Shown here: positions 15,090 to 23,108 of the stretch, one piece after another | How the letters are laid out: the number at the start of each line of letters is the position of its first letter | Position numbering within the stretch: position 1 is the first letter of the stretch | DNA from: Pseudomonas putida | GTDB lineage: Bacteria; Pseudomonadota; Gammaproteobacteria; Pseudomonadales; Pseudomonadaceae | NCBI RefSeq assembly: GCF_028682635.1 | Contig: NZ_JANHLK010000034.1 | Location: 1 to 54,171, forward strand | DNA length: 54,171 nucleotides | Reading direction: 5' to 3' | Notes under the pieces: generated by a model | Databases searched by the model: none | What the model saw: only the letters and a program-made list of their open reading frames with translations | Told to the model about the DNA's origin: nothing | Program-made: the position numbers and the translations under genes

Positions 15090-16487
15090 ATGCCGACTTC
15101 AAATCCTCGGGTTGCGATATTCGGTAATAGAGTTCCGAGCCTGAATCTTCCAGCGCTTGAGCACTTTACCGACTTGGGCAGCCTGCTGGCTGCCGATGCA
15201 TTTGATGTGATGCTGCTGGACATGCCAGGTGCGTATGCCGGCAAAGTCCTTCGCAAACTGCGCTCACTTCCCTCTTACCGCTACACGCTCATCTACTGCT
15301 GTCGTGATCAGGATGGCTGGTGCGAAGCCTTGGGCGATGGCGCGTGCCCTGTGGAAACCAGCGAAATCATAAGGCTCTGGGGCGTATGGCAGGATCGCTT
15401 CGGGTTGTTCAATCATGGATCCGCACCGGAACGTTTTGAAAGCCGCGTGCTTTCCTGGCTGTGGTTGCGCGACGGCGCCCAGGTGCTCGCCCTGCGCGAT
15501 CCGGAGGTGCCTCAGCACTATCGCTATCCATTGCTGGACGTGCTGGCCGATAGCGAGCAGGTCAACGCGTTTGTCTGGCTCAGCCTGATGGTGCAGCAGG
15601 ACTGGCTGGAGGAGGGGGTCCTGATCGACCGCGTCCGCCTCTGTTCCGATTGTGGTTCGGGACGGCTCAATTACATCGATGTGTGTACCGAATGCCATAG
15701 CCTGGACATCGCACGGCAACCGTCACTGCACTGTTTTACCTGTGGTCATGTCGGGGCGCAGGAGTCATTTCTCAAAGATGGGGTGTTGCTGTGCCCCAAT
15801 TGCCTGAATCGGCTGCGCCACATTGGAAGTGATTACGACCGCCCGATGGAGAATTATCGCTGTCGCTCGTGCCAGGCGTTTTTTGTCGATGCCGAGGTGC
15901 AGGCGCGTTGCCTGGATTGCGGCCTGTCGCACACGCCCGACAAGTTGCGCATACGCGAAGTCAGGGATTTCCGCCTGTCCGAGGCCGGGCGTTTCCGTTG
16001 CCGGCAGGAGTTCAGTGAAAGAGCGGTGCAGCACTTCGGTCAGCTCAATCTGTTGGGTGGCAAGAATTTTTATGATCTGCTGACCTGGCAAATGCAGATA
16101 GTGCGCCGCCATCCGGTGCCTGAGTTTTCCCTGATCGGCCTGCGCTTCGTCAACCTCGCCGGTACGTTGTCGCACCTGGGTGAACAGCGCGGGCATGCCT
16201 TCGTTGATAGCGTGGCCGATCGCTTGAAGGAGTCCGTCAGGGAAACGGACCGCTGTTCTCGCAGTACCGAAGAGTTCTTCTGGATCATGCTTCCCCATAC
16301 CGACGAGAAAGGCCTGGAAATCGTCAAGCAGCGCCTGGGCCGGGTCGCCGAATTGTTTTCGGCGCCGGAGGTCAGCGACGTTACCTTGCGTGTCATCGGC
16401 ATCACCGCCCCCCAGGATCTACTGGATCAGGAAGATGGCGAGCTGTTACTGGCGCGCCTGGCCGGTGAGATGGGTGATATCCCATGA
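15090..16487 (+). CDS. Triple zinc-ribbon (TackOD1-like) protein with degenerate GGDEF domain
   Basis: A 465-residue cytoplasmic protein. Residues 1-110 look like a decayed receiver-type domain (VMLLDMPG around Asp44). Residues 180-280 carry three zinc-ribbon-like cysteine sets: 185/188/199/202, 215/218/235/238 and 258/261/274/277. The C-terminus, about 340-465, has a GGDEF-like fold in which the signature is STEEF (392-396), so diguanylate cyclase activity is unlikely. The cysteine layout fits the TackOD1 output domain family. It is the first gene of a five-gene operon and overlaps the glycosyltransferase by four bases. It may be a regulatory or scaffold subunit controlling polymer synthesis, possibly via c-di-GMP or a partner cyclase. 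The start is supported by GAGGA before the ATG. Confidence 0.75.
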   Translation: MPTSNPRVAIFGNRVPSLNLPALEHFTDLGSLLAADAFDVMLLDMPGAYAGKVLRKLRSLPSYRYTLIYCCRDQDGWCEALGDGACPVETSEIIRLWGVWQDRFGLFNHGSAPERFESRVLSWLWLRDGAQVLALRDPEVPQHYRYPLLDVLADSEQVNAFVWLSLMVQQDWLEEGVLIDRVRLCSDCGSGRLNYIDVCTECHSLDIARQPSLHCFTCGHVGAQESFLKDGVLLCPNCLNRLRHIGSDYDRPMENYRCRSCQAFFVDAEVQARCLDCGLSHTPDKLRIREVRDFRLSEAGRFRCRQEFSERAVQHFGQLNLLGGKNFYDLLTWQMQIVRRHPVPEFSLIGLRFVNLAGTLSHLGEQRGHAFVDSVADRLKESVRETDRCSRSTEEFFWIMLPHTDEKGLEIVKQRLGRVAELFSAPEVSDVTLRVIGITAPQDLLDQEDGELLLARLAGEMGDIP

Positions 16488-17812
16488 GCCCTTTCCTCGA
16501 GCAACTGTTGAACGCACTCAGCGCGCTCGCGGGGCCGGATGGCATGAGCCGCCTGTTCTACATGCTATTTCCGGCGTTCCTGATGTTCGAGTTGCCGATG
16601 ATGATCATGGTGATGCTGGGCGTGTTGCGCTGGTTCACCCGTCGGCGCACCAGCGTGCCGAAGATCAGTGTTTATTGCCCGAAGGTCTCTTGCATCATTA
16701 CCTGCTACAGCGAAGGCATGGACGTCCAGACCACGCTGTTGAGCCTGTGCGAACAAACCTATGGCGGCCACATCGAGATGATTCCGGTGGTGGACGGCGC
16801 CACGGTCAACCAGGCGACGCTCAGCGCCGTGCGCAGTTTCAATGTGGACTCGCAGTTGTACCCCAAGCGACATTTACGGCCGATCGCCAAATGGCAGCGG
16901 GGCGGAAGGGTGTCGTCCCTCAACGCCGGCCTGTCGCTGGCCGGCGGTGAAATCGTCATGGCGCTCGATGGTGATACATCCTTCGACAACAACATGGTCG
17001 CCTCCATCGTACGGCACTTCGAGGACCCCTCGGTACCTGCGGTCGCCGGCAGCCTGCGGGTGCGCAATGTCTGGGGCTCGTGGGTGACGGCGATGCAGGC
17101 GCTGGAGTACCTGCTGTCGATCCACATGTCGAAGATCGGCCTGGCGGAATGGAACCTGGTCAACAACGTCTCCGGCGCCTTTGGCGCATTTCGCCGCAGT
17201 TTCCTGGTGAAAATCGGTGGCTGGAACACCCACACCGCTGAAGACCTGGACCTGACATTGCGTATCAAGAGCTACTTCAAGCGGCATGACCTGAGGATTC
17301 CATTCGAGCCCGAAGCGGTAGGGCACACCGATGCCCCGGCGACGCTCAGCCAGTTCCTGATGCAGCGCCTGCGCTGGGATGGCGACCTGTTTTTCCTCTA
17401 CATCCGAAAGCACAACCACAACATCAGCCCCACGTTACTGGGCTGGCGCACCTTCCTGATGATCCTGCTCACGGGCTTCTTCTTTCAGTTGGTTCTGCCG
17501 TTCATCATCTTCATCTACACCTTGCTGGCCCTGTTCATTCTGCCGGGCAAGACACTGTTGTTTCTGTTTGCGCTGATCTACCTGCTGTACCTGACAATCA
17601 CCCTGGTGATGTTCTTGGCCATGTTGGTGATGGTCTCCGACCGGCCCCGACAAGACATGGTGCTGGGCTTGCTGGTGCCTTTCTTCCCGCTGTTCATGCT
17701 GCTCCTGCGGTGCTGGAGCGTCGTGGCCATGCTTAACGAGATGTTCCGTCGCGGCCATGAAGAAAGCTCGATGGCACCCTGGTGGGTACTCAAGCGCGCC
17801 ACGAGGTTCTGA
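16484..17812 (+). CDS. Processive family 2 glycosyltransferase, membrane polysaccharide synthase
   Basis: A 442-residue inner-membrane synthase. One or two N-terminal helices (about 22-50) precede a GT2 catalytic domain with Asp104 (VVDGAT), the DxD-type DGD at 162-164, the catalytic-base motif AED at 252-254 and QRLRW at 294-298. Three or four C-terminal helices (about 325-420) follow. This is the plan of PgaC, NodC and hyaluronan synthases, which build and extrude a beta-linked chain from UDP-sugars. There is no PilZ domain, so control is presumably through the upstream zinc-ribbon/GGDEF protein. It overlaps the preceding gene by four bases, and the next begins one base after its stop. Polymer identity is unknown. 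Confidence 0.88.
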   Translation: MSPFLEQLLNALSALAGPDGMSRLFYMLFPAFLMFELPMMIMVMLGVLRWFTRRRTSVPKISVYCPKVSCIITCYSEGMDVQTTLLSLCEQTYGGHIEMIPVVDGATVNQATLSAVRSFNVDSQLYPKRHLRPIAKWQRGGRVSSLNAGLSLAGGEIVMALDGDTSFDNNMVASIVRHFEDPSVPAVAGSLRVRNVWGSWVTAMQALEYLLSIHMSKIGLAEWNLVNNVSGAFGAFRRSFLVKIGGWNTHTAEDLDLTLRIKSYFKRHDLRIPFEPEAVGHTDAPATLSQFLMQRLRWDGDLFFLYIRKHNHNISPTLLGWRTFLMILLTGFFFQLVLPFIIFIYTLLALFILPGKTLLFLFALIYLLYLTITLVMFLAMLVMVSDRPRQDMVLGLLVPFFPLFMLLLRCWSVVAMLNEMFRRGHEESSMAPWWVLKRATRF

Positions 17813-17813
17813 C

Positions 17814-18656
17814 ATGCGATCGATACTTCTGGCGGTGACGCTTTGGATGCCCTTTGTGATGCTGGCGGTACAGCCCATGACGCTTGAAGCGGCGCCAGCG
17901 CAAAAGTGGTCCCAGGCCAGCTATGTGTGGGACAGCGAGGCGTTGCTCGATCCAGGGCAGCGTGCTGCTGAACTGACGGCGCTGCGCAAGGCCGGGATGG
18001 AAAAGATCTACCTGGGCCTCAAGGGCGCACAGGTCAAGGACCTGGCTACCACGCGCGAACGCCTGGAGCAATTGCTGCAGGACGCGGCCAGGCAGGGTCT
18101 GCAAGTGGGTCTGCTGCTGGGCGATCCTGAATGGTTGAAACCGCAGGAACGCCATCAGCTCACCGATTTGCTGGGCAAATTCCAAGGGCTTTCATTCAGC
18201 AGCCTGCACCTGGACCTGGAAGTCGAACAGCTGGGCGTACCGGTGCCTGACCAGCGTTTGCGGGACTTGCTCGACACCTTGCGCGCGGCTTCCCGAGCGA
18301 GCCCCTGGCCGGTCGAGATTTCCAGCCATCATCGCTGGTTCGCCGAGCCCAAACCCGGACAAACCTGTGTGCCCTGCGGGCTGCCCGATGCTGGCGTGCG
18401 CCAGGTCAGCCTGATGATTTATACCCGCAACCCGAAAAACAGCGCACGCATGGCAGAGCAGATCGCCCAGCGCTGGCCCGATCTGCAATTTCGCCTCGCC
18501 CAAAGCACGGAGCCACAACTGGATGCCACGGAGTCCTGGGCCGGCGCGTCGACCGAGCAGTTGCAACACCAGAGCAGTGCCTGGCGTGAACAACTGCAAC
18601 CCCTGGGGATTGCCGGCATTGACTGGCAAGCCTGGCGAGACTTTCCAAAACGGTGA
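17814..18656 (+). CDS. Exported TIM-barrel-like protein, possible glycoside hydrolase
   Basis: A 280-residue protein with an N-terminal signal peptide (about 1-27, ending LEAA). The alternating strand/helix pattern looks like a (beta/alpha)8 barrel: strands near KIYLGLKG (65-71), LQVGLLLG (96-103), SLHLDLEVE (130-138) and VSLMIYTR (198-205). Asp134 and Glu136 sit at a strand end, where glycosidases keep acidic catalytic residues. Cys185 and Cys188 (TCVPC) could form a disulfide in the periplasm. Placed between the synthase and an HlyD-type protein, it may trim or modify the polymer, in the way PgaB or PelA-type hydrolases do. Fold and activity are inference; no named family was recognised. 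Confidence 0.65.
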   Translation: MRSILLAVTLWMPFVMLAVQPMTLEAAPAQKWSQASYVWDSEALLDPGQRAAELTALRKAGMEKIYLGLKGAQVKDLATTRERLEQLLQDAARQGLQVGLLLGDPEWLKPQERHQLTDLLGKFQGLSFSSLHLDLEVEQLGVPVPDQRLRDLLDTLRAASRASPWPVEISSHHRWFAEPKPGQTCVPCGLPDAGVRQVSLMIYTRNPKNSARMAEQIAQRWPDLQFRLAQSTEPQLDATESWAGASTEQLQHQSSAWREQLQPLGIAGIDWQAWRDFPKR

Positions 18657-18662
18657 GCCGTC

Positions 18663-19787
18663 ATGAAGATTCGTTTCGATAGTCGTAAAGAATTGAGTCC
18701 CACACAGGAACAGGGTTTGACCGTGCTCTACGCGCCGGGCAAACGCATGGCCTTTCGCGTGCGCTGGTATCTGATCCTGCTGCTGGTCGCCAGCCCGTTG
18801 ATCTGGCTGGGGGGCAAGCTGGCCTACGGCATGCTGATGATCGACGCGCCGGCGCAGTTGCGCCTGCCGATTCTCGAGGTGCGCGCGCGCGATACCGGTC
18901 GGGTCGAGCAATTGTTCGTCAAGGCCGGTGATCAGGTCCGGACCGACCAGCCTTTGGTCAATCTCGACAATCCGGAATGGCGAGCACGGTTATCGCAACT
19001 GGCGGCCATGCCGACCCAGACCAGCCCTGCGCGCAACAACAAATTGGGTGGCAACGAACGGCAGTTGCTCAAGACTCGCATCGGCAGGGCGCAGGAAAGG
19101 GTGGGCGTGCTTGAAAGTCTGGTTGCAAGAGGGGCGGTGTCGCCTGGCGAGGTGCTGACGGCGAAGTCCGAGCTCGACAGTTTCAGGGCGGATCTGCTGG
19201 CGTTCGAGCGCCGTGAGCAACTGGCCAATCAGCCGACGTTGAGCGTTGAGCGCGATGTCGTTCAACAACAGGCTGAACAACAGTGGCTGAAAACCCGCCT
19301 GGCTGCGCTGCCGATCAACGCCGCGCAAAGCGGACGCATTGCCGAGGTACTGGTCAATCCTGGCGAAAACGTCGGTGCCGGCACCTTGCTGATGCGCATC
19401 GAGCGCCTGGAAGACCCCTTGCTGTGGATCTACCTGGAGCCGTTGAACATCAGCTACGCCGCGATTGGCCAGCCGCTGCGGGTGCGCATGCCGGACGGCG
19501 AGTGGTTGAGCGCCCACGTGGTCCAGGCGGTCGACAGCGCCGGCCGTACACCGACGGTGTTGCGCGGGCCGTTCGCTGCCAGCGAAATGGGCTTGCAGGT
19601 CGCCGCCCGGTTCGACCGGCCGCTGCCGCCGCGCTGGCGAATCGATCAACTGCCGTTGAACGTCCGTTTCCCCACTGACTGGCCACAACTGCTCAGTGAC
19701 AGCCGTGAGTTCATCGATCAAATAGGGGAGTTCATCGCCATGGATCGAACTCCCGACACCAAAAACAGCGTATCGGAGGCTCAATAA
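18663..19787 (+). CDS. HlyD-type periplasmic membrane-fusion protein
   Basis: A 374-residue protein with a cytoplasmic N-terminus, one membrane anchor (about 33-57), and a periplasmic part. The periplasmic part shows two half-lipoyl segments (ARDTGRVEQLFVKAGDQV near 80 and NAAQSGRIAEVLVNPGENVG near 220) joined by a helical hairpin. It resembles the periplasmic portion of Alg44 but has no PilZ domain. In this operon it would link the synthase to the outer membrane or stabilise the synthase complex. It begins seven bases after the previous stop and its stop codon shares one base with the next ATG. Confidence 0.82.
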   Translation: MKIRFDSRKELSPTQEQGLTVLYAPGKRMAFRVRWYLILLLVASPLIWLGGKLAYGMLMIDAPAQLRLPILEVRARDTGRVEQLFVKAGDQVRTDQPLVNLDNPEWRARLSQLAAMPTQTSPARNNKLGGNERQLLKTRIGRAQERVGVLESLVARGAVSPGEVLTAKSELDSFRADLLAFERREQLANQPTLSVERDVVQQQAEQQWLKTRLAALPINAAQSGRIAEVLVNPGENVGAGTLLMRIERLEDPLLWIYLEPLNISYAAIGQPLRVRMPDGEWLSAHVVQAVDSAGRTPTVLRGPFAASEMGLQVAARFDRPLPPRWRIDQLPLNVRFPTDWPQLLSDSREFIDQIGEFIAMDRTPDTKNSVSEAQ

Positions 19788-20737
19788 TGATGACTGCTGA
19801 GCGAATCCTGGTCACCGGTGGCGCCGGCTTCATCGGCTCGCACCTTGTCGAAGCCCTGCTCGAACACGGTTACAGCGTCCGAGTCCTGGACGATCTTTCC
19901 AGCGGTAAATTATCCAACCTGCCGATTGATCGATGCCATCTGACGTTGGTTGTGGGGGACGTCGCCGACGCGCCGACGGTCGCGCGGGCGATGAAAGACT
20001 GCACCGCGGTGGTCCATCTGGCGGCGGTGGCCTCGGTGCAGGCCTCGGTCGACGATCCGATCGCCACTCACCAAAGCAACTTCATCGGTACGTTGAATAT
20101 TTGTGAAGCCATGCGCCAGGCGGGGGTAAGGCGAGTCGTTTATGCCTCCAGTGCGGCGATCTACGGCAACAACGGCGAAGGCACCGCGATCAGCGAAGAC
20201 ACGCCAAAAAATCCCCTGACGCCCTATGCCGCCGACAAGCTGGCCAGCGAACACTTCCTTGATTTCTATCGTCGCCAGCACGGACTGGAGCCGGTCATCC
20301 TGCGCTTTTTCAATATCTACGGACCGCGCCAGGACCCTTCGTCGCCTTACTCCGGCGTCATCAGTATTTTCAGCGAGCGAGCGCAAAAAAAACTCCCCAT
20401 CACGGTTTTCGGTGATGGAGAGCAAACAAGGGATTTTGTCTACGTCGATGACCTGGTCAAGATCCTGGTACAGGCGGTCGCTGAAGCCAAACCACGTATG
20501 GAACCGGTCAATGTCGGGTTCAACCGCTCCACCAGCGTCAACGATCTGGCGACGATGCTGAGCGAACTGCTGGGATGGCCGCTGGCGCTGACCTACGATG
20601 CGCCCCGATCCGGTGACATCCGGCATTCGCGTGCCGAGAACAGCCGTTTGCTGGCACATTTTTCGTTGGAGAAGCCGACCTGTTTTGCAGAGGGCCTGGG
20701 TCAGTTGCTCAGGAGTATTGATGCCGGCGGGCGCTAG
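19787..20737 (+). CDS. NAD-dependent UDP-sugar epimerase (WbpP/GalE type)
   Basis: A 316-residue extended short-chain dehydrogenase. Nucleotide-binding GGAGFIG is at 11-17 and the catalytic set Ser121/Ser122, Tyr147 and Lys151 (YAADK) is complete. The later NIYGPRQDP and GDGEQTRDFVYVDD segments are typical of UDP-glucose or UDP-GlcNAc 4-epimerases. As last gene of the operon it probably supplies the galacto-configured nucleotide sugar for the synthase. GGAGG lies seven bases before the ATG. The 3' end overlaps an oppositely transcribed small ORF by 29 bases. Which UDP-sugar is used cannot be decided from the sequence. Confidence 0.88.
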   Translation: MMTAERILVTGGAGFIGSHLVEALLEHGYSVRVLDDLSSGKLSNLPIDRCHLTLVVGDVADAPTVARAMKDCTAVVHLAAVASVQASVDDPIATHQSNFIGTLNICEAMRQAGVRRVVYASSAAIYGNNGEGTAISEDTPKNPLTPYAADKLASEHFLDFYRRQHGLEPVILRFFNIYGPRQDPSSPYSGVISIFSERAQKKLPITVFGDGEQTRDFVYVDDLVKILVQAVAEAKPRMEPVNVGFNRSTSVNDLATMLSELLGWPLALTYDAPRSGDIRHSRAENSRLLAHFSLEKPTCFAEGLGQLLRSIDAGGR

Positions 20738-20969
20738 AGACGGCTTCGGTCTCCAGCAAATGCTCAGCCAGTACATCGTTGAGAAAGCGGAACTGATCGT
20801 TGAGCCCGACCACTTCATTGCTGAAGTGATGACCGGCTGCCGGAATCAGCAGCGCCTCGAATTTTTCGTCGAACATCAGGGTCAATACTTTACGAGACTC
20901 GAATTGTTGCGAGTAGTAGTTGGTGCCGAATACCGGGAAGCTCACGGCCAGGGTGACGGTGGTGATCAT
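20709..20969 (-). CDS. Small protein of unknown function (86 residues)
   Basis: An 86-residue ORF with a strong Shine-Dalgarno (GAGGAG eight bases before the ATG). Its start overlaps the stop of the 30-residue ORF upstream by three bases (TCATGA), a typical coupled arrangement. The N-terminus is mildly hydrophobic (ITTVTLAVSFPVFG); the rest is soluble with a central FEALLIPAAGHHF segment. It was not recognised. The 3' end overlaps the epimerase gene on the other strand by 29 bases, so the tail may be under dual coding constraint. Confidence 0.5.
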   Translation of the reverse strand: MITTVTLAVSFPVFGTNYYSQQFESRKVLTLMFDEKFEALLIPAAGHHFSNEVVGLNDQFRFLNDVLAEHLLETEAVSSARRHQYS

Positions 20970-21058
20970 GACGTGCGCTCCTCGGAGAGTAAGAACCAGC
21001 CGAATACGCTCAACGTGAAGGCCGTCAGGGCCAGGCAGGTCAGGAGATGGATCAGCAT
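20966..21058 (-). CDS. 30-residue single-pass membrane peptide
   Basis: The peptide starts MLIHLLTCLALTAFTLSVFG and ends LSEERTS: one hydrophobic helix with a short charged tail. GGAGGG sits seven bases before the ATG, an excellent ribosome binding site. It is too short for usual gene callers. It is coupled to the 86-residue ORF, and together they form a tiny minus-strand operon pointing at the end of the polysaccharide-type operon. No family was recognised. Confidence 0.5.
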   Translation of the reverse strand: MLIHLLTCLALTAFTLSVFGWFLLSEERTS

Positions 21059-21385
21059 GGTTCGACCCTCCGCTACAGGGTTTGGTGTTGGGTTGGAATT
21101 GATCCTACGCTGACGATCGGTGGGCGGAAGGCAATCGTGGCGATGGTGAATATCGATGGGAGTGATGGTCCGGATTTGTTGGTGTCCTTGATGGCCCCAT
21201 CGCCAGCAGGCTGGCTCCCACAGGGGTTATGGGTGTTCACAAGACTTGTGTTCCACCCCGATCCACTGTGGGAGCCAGCCTGCTGGCGATGGCGGCCTCA
21301 AGAGCACCATCAGACCTATACTTTAACCAGGGGCCTCTGAGCGCCGAACCTCCCGTTCGGCTCACATTTTCAGGAAACCGCGATC
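21059..21385. other. Divergent intergenic region with an outward-facing REP pair
   Basis: It holds the leaders of the small minus-strand ORFs and of the lipoprotein gene, plus a REP pair at 21194-21297. No other ORF is supported. Confidence 0.6.
21194..21297. repeat. REP pair in reversed orientation
   Basis: The two arms, ending in AGGCTGGCTCCCACAGGG and beginning CTGTGGGAGCCAGCCTGC, belong to the family at 1798-1863. Here the TGTGGGAG ends point inward rather than outward. Confidence 0.8.
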
Positions 21386-22453
21386 TTGAACCTGCGTTCG
21401 CTGATCGTCGCCGTGCTGGTGGTGTTGGCGGGATGCGTCACGGCCCCGCCTGCCCCGGTGGAAGTGCCGCAGATCATGGTGTCTCCCAGCACCTGGCAGC
21501 AGGTGGACCGGGAGATTGTCGATGCGTCGCAATCGGCCACCGATCAGGCAAAAATCTACGCCCGCGGGGCCATGGATTACTGGCGCACGCGGGTCTATCA
21601 GTTGACCGAAGAAAATTTCATTCCCTGGTTCAGCAGTTACTGGACCCAGGAATGGCTGTCGATGAAGGTCAGCTGGTACTCCATCAGTAGTTCCAGGGAC
21701 GAGCAAAATGCCTCGGAAAAACGCCTGGCGGCCTACCTGCTGGAGAAATACCAGGAAAAAGTGCTGGCCCCGGCGGCGCTCGAGGTCGACCCGGACGCGA
21801 TCCTCACCCTGGCGGCGGCATTCTACGTGGACATTCTCAAGGAAGAACTGCAGAAGATTTCCCAGCGCCATGGCGTGCCAATGGCCCAGCTCAATGGCCG
21901 CGTGCGGAAAATTCCGGCGATTGCCCTCGGACCGCCGTCCGCCAGGGACGCCTCGCTGTTCCAGGTGGTGCACACTGAACAGTTGGCCACGTTGCCGGCG
22001 TACGCCGCGCTGGTCGACAAGGTGCACAAGGCCGGTGGCGACAAGGGTGTTGGCTCCACCGACACCGCCATGGCACCGGTGGCCAAGCGTGCCAGTAAAC
22101 GCATTGAAGCCGAGATGGCTCCGCGCGGGGCGGCCAGTGCGGTAGCGGCGGCCGCCGGGAAACTCGCCGGTGCGTTGATCTCTGTTGGCGTTGCGGGCGT
22201 GCGGGCGATCATCCAGGCCAACGACCGGCCCGACAGCGAAGCGTTGATTCGCAGCAGCCTGGGTAACACGTTCGACAAGGCCTGGACCAAGCTGCTGCAG
22301 AACCCGACCACCGGTGTCATGGCGAGCACCCTGTACATGGCCTCACAGATAGAAGGGAACCTGGCGCAGAGCGCGCAACCGTCGGTCGGTCAGGATGCGG
22401 GATCTGTCGATTGGAGTCCGACCCAGTCGACTAACCAGCAGCTCAACCCATGA
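21386..22453 (+). CDS. Outer- or inner-membrane lipoprotein of unknown function
   Basis: A 355-residue protein that begins with a lipoprotein signal (LVVLAGC, acylated Cys17) using a TTG start preceded by CAGGAAA. The mature part is mostly helical. An Ala/Gly-rich segment (about residues 248-277, with AVAAAAGKLAGALISVGVAG) could be a membrane-inserting hairpin. The residue after the cysteine is Val, not Asp, so outer-membrane sorting would be expected. No domain family was recognised. It stands as a single gene, 16 bases before the DUF1428 gene. Confidence 0.75.
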   Translation: MNLRSLIVAVLVVLAGCVTAPPAPVEVPQIMVSPSTWQQVDREIVDASQSATDQAKIYARGAMDYWRTRVYQLTEENFIPWFSSYWTQEWLSMKVSWYSISSSRDEQNASEKRLAAYLLEKYQEKVLAPAALEVDPDAILTLAAAFYVDILKEELQKISQRHGVPMAQLNGRVRKIPAIALGPPSARDASLFQVVHTEQLATLPAYAALVDKVHKAGGDKGVGSTDTAMAPVAKRASKRIEAEMAPRGAASAVAAAAGKLAGALISVGVAGVRAIIQANDRPDSEALIRSSLGNTFDKAWTKLLQNPTTGVMASTLYMASQIEGNLAQSAQPSVGQDAGSVDWSPTQSTNQQLNP

Positions 22454-22469
22454 TCCAAGGAGAACGCTC

Positions 22470-22823
22470 ATGTCTTATGTTGATGGCTTTGTCATTGCCG
22501 TACCCACCGCCAACCGCGAAAAATTCAGGCAGCACGCCGACATGGCCGCCGCCATTTTCATCGAGAACGGCGCGCTCAGCCTCGCCGAGTGCTGGGGCGA
22601 CGACGTCCCCGACGGCAAGGTGACCTCTTTTCCCATGGCGGTGAAACTCAAGGAGGATGAAACCGTGGTGTTTTCCTGGATCGTCTGGCCGGACAAACCC
22701 ACCCGTGACGCCGGGATGGCGAAACTGATGACCGATCCGCGGGTGCAACCGGACGTCAATCCGATGCCGTTCGATGGTCAAAGGATGATTTTCGGCGGGT
22801 TTGAAATGATCGTGAAGGCTTGA
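22470..22823 (+). CDS. DUF1428 family protein (YbaA-like)
   Basis: A 117-residue small alpha/beta protein of the DUF1428 group, a dimeric ferredoxin-like fold of unknown activity. Typical features are the start MSYVDGFVIAVPTANRE, CWGDDVPDGKVTSF in the middle and PFDGQRMIFGGFE near the end. CCAAGGAG lies nine bases before the ATG. Length equals the family norm. No function can be assigned beyond family membership. Confidence 0.88.
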   Translation: MSYVDGFVIAVPTANREKFRQHADMAAAIFIENGALSLAECWGDDVPDGKVTSFPMAVKLKEDETVVFSWIVWPDKPTRDAGMAKLMTDPRVQPDVNPMPFDGQRMIFGGFEMIVKA

Positions 22824-22838
22824 ACCGACATCAAAGGA

Positions 22839-23033
22839 TCACTCCGCCGCAGGGGTGATCCGGCAGCTCTTGCGGTTGCGGATTTCGTGATCGCTCGGGC
22901 GCTCGCGGATGAACTCGAAACGCGGCTCGCCTTCGCTGTAATGCACCAGCCAGCCCCAATCCAATTCCATTTCGTCCTGGCCTGGCTCTGGCGGCGCGGC
23001 CCACCAAGGTTCCTTGCTGAGGATCTGGCGCAT
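22839..23033 (-). CDS. Small conserved-looking hypothetical protein (64 residues)
   Basis: A 64-residue acidic, Trp-rich peptide (MRQILSKEPWWAAPPEPGQD, then WGWLVHYSEGEP) with a good Shine-Dalgarno (CCGGAGG, six bases before ATG). Only 75 bases separate it from the divergent thpR start. Composition and start signal favour a real gene; no function is known to me. A longer frame upstream of this ATG runs through the promoter region and was not used. Confidence 0.6.
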   Translation of the reverse strand: MRQILSKEPWWAAPPEPGQDEMELDWGWLVHYSEGEPRFEFIRERPSDHEIRNRKSCRITPAAE

Positions 23034-23108
23034 ACTTGCCTCCGGTTGATTTCGCTTGCATCAACTATAACTGGCATGCCGGCAGACGCCAGAAACGAGA
23101 GACCCCGC

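Noticed and set aside
15090..16487. Active diguanylate cyclase
   Set aside because: The signature reads STEEF instead of GGDEF, so GTP-binding glycines are missing; only the fold seems kept.
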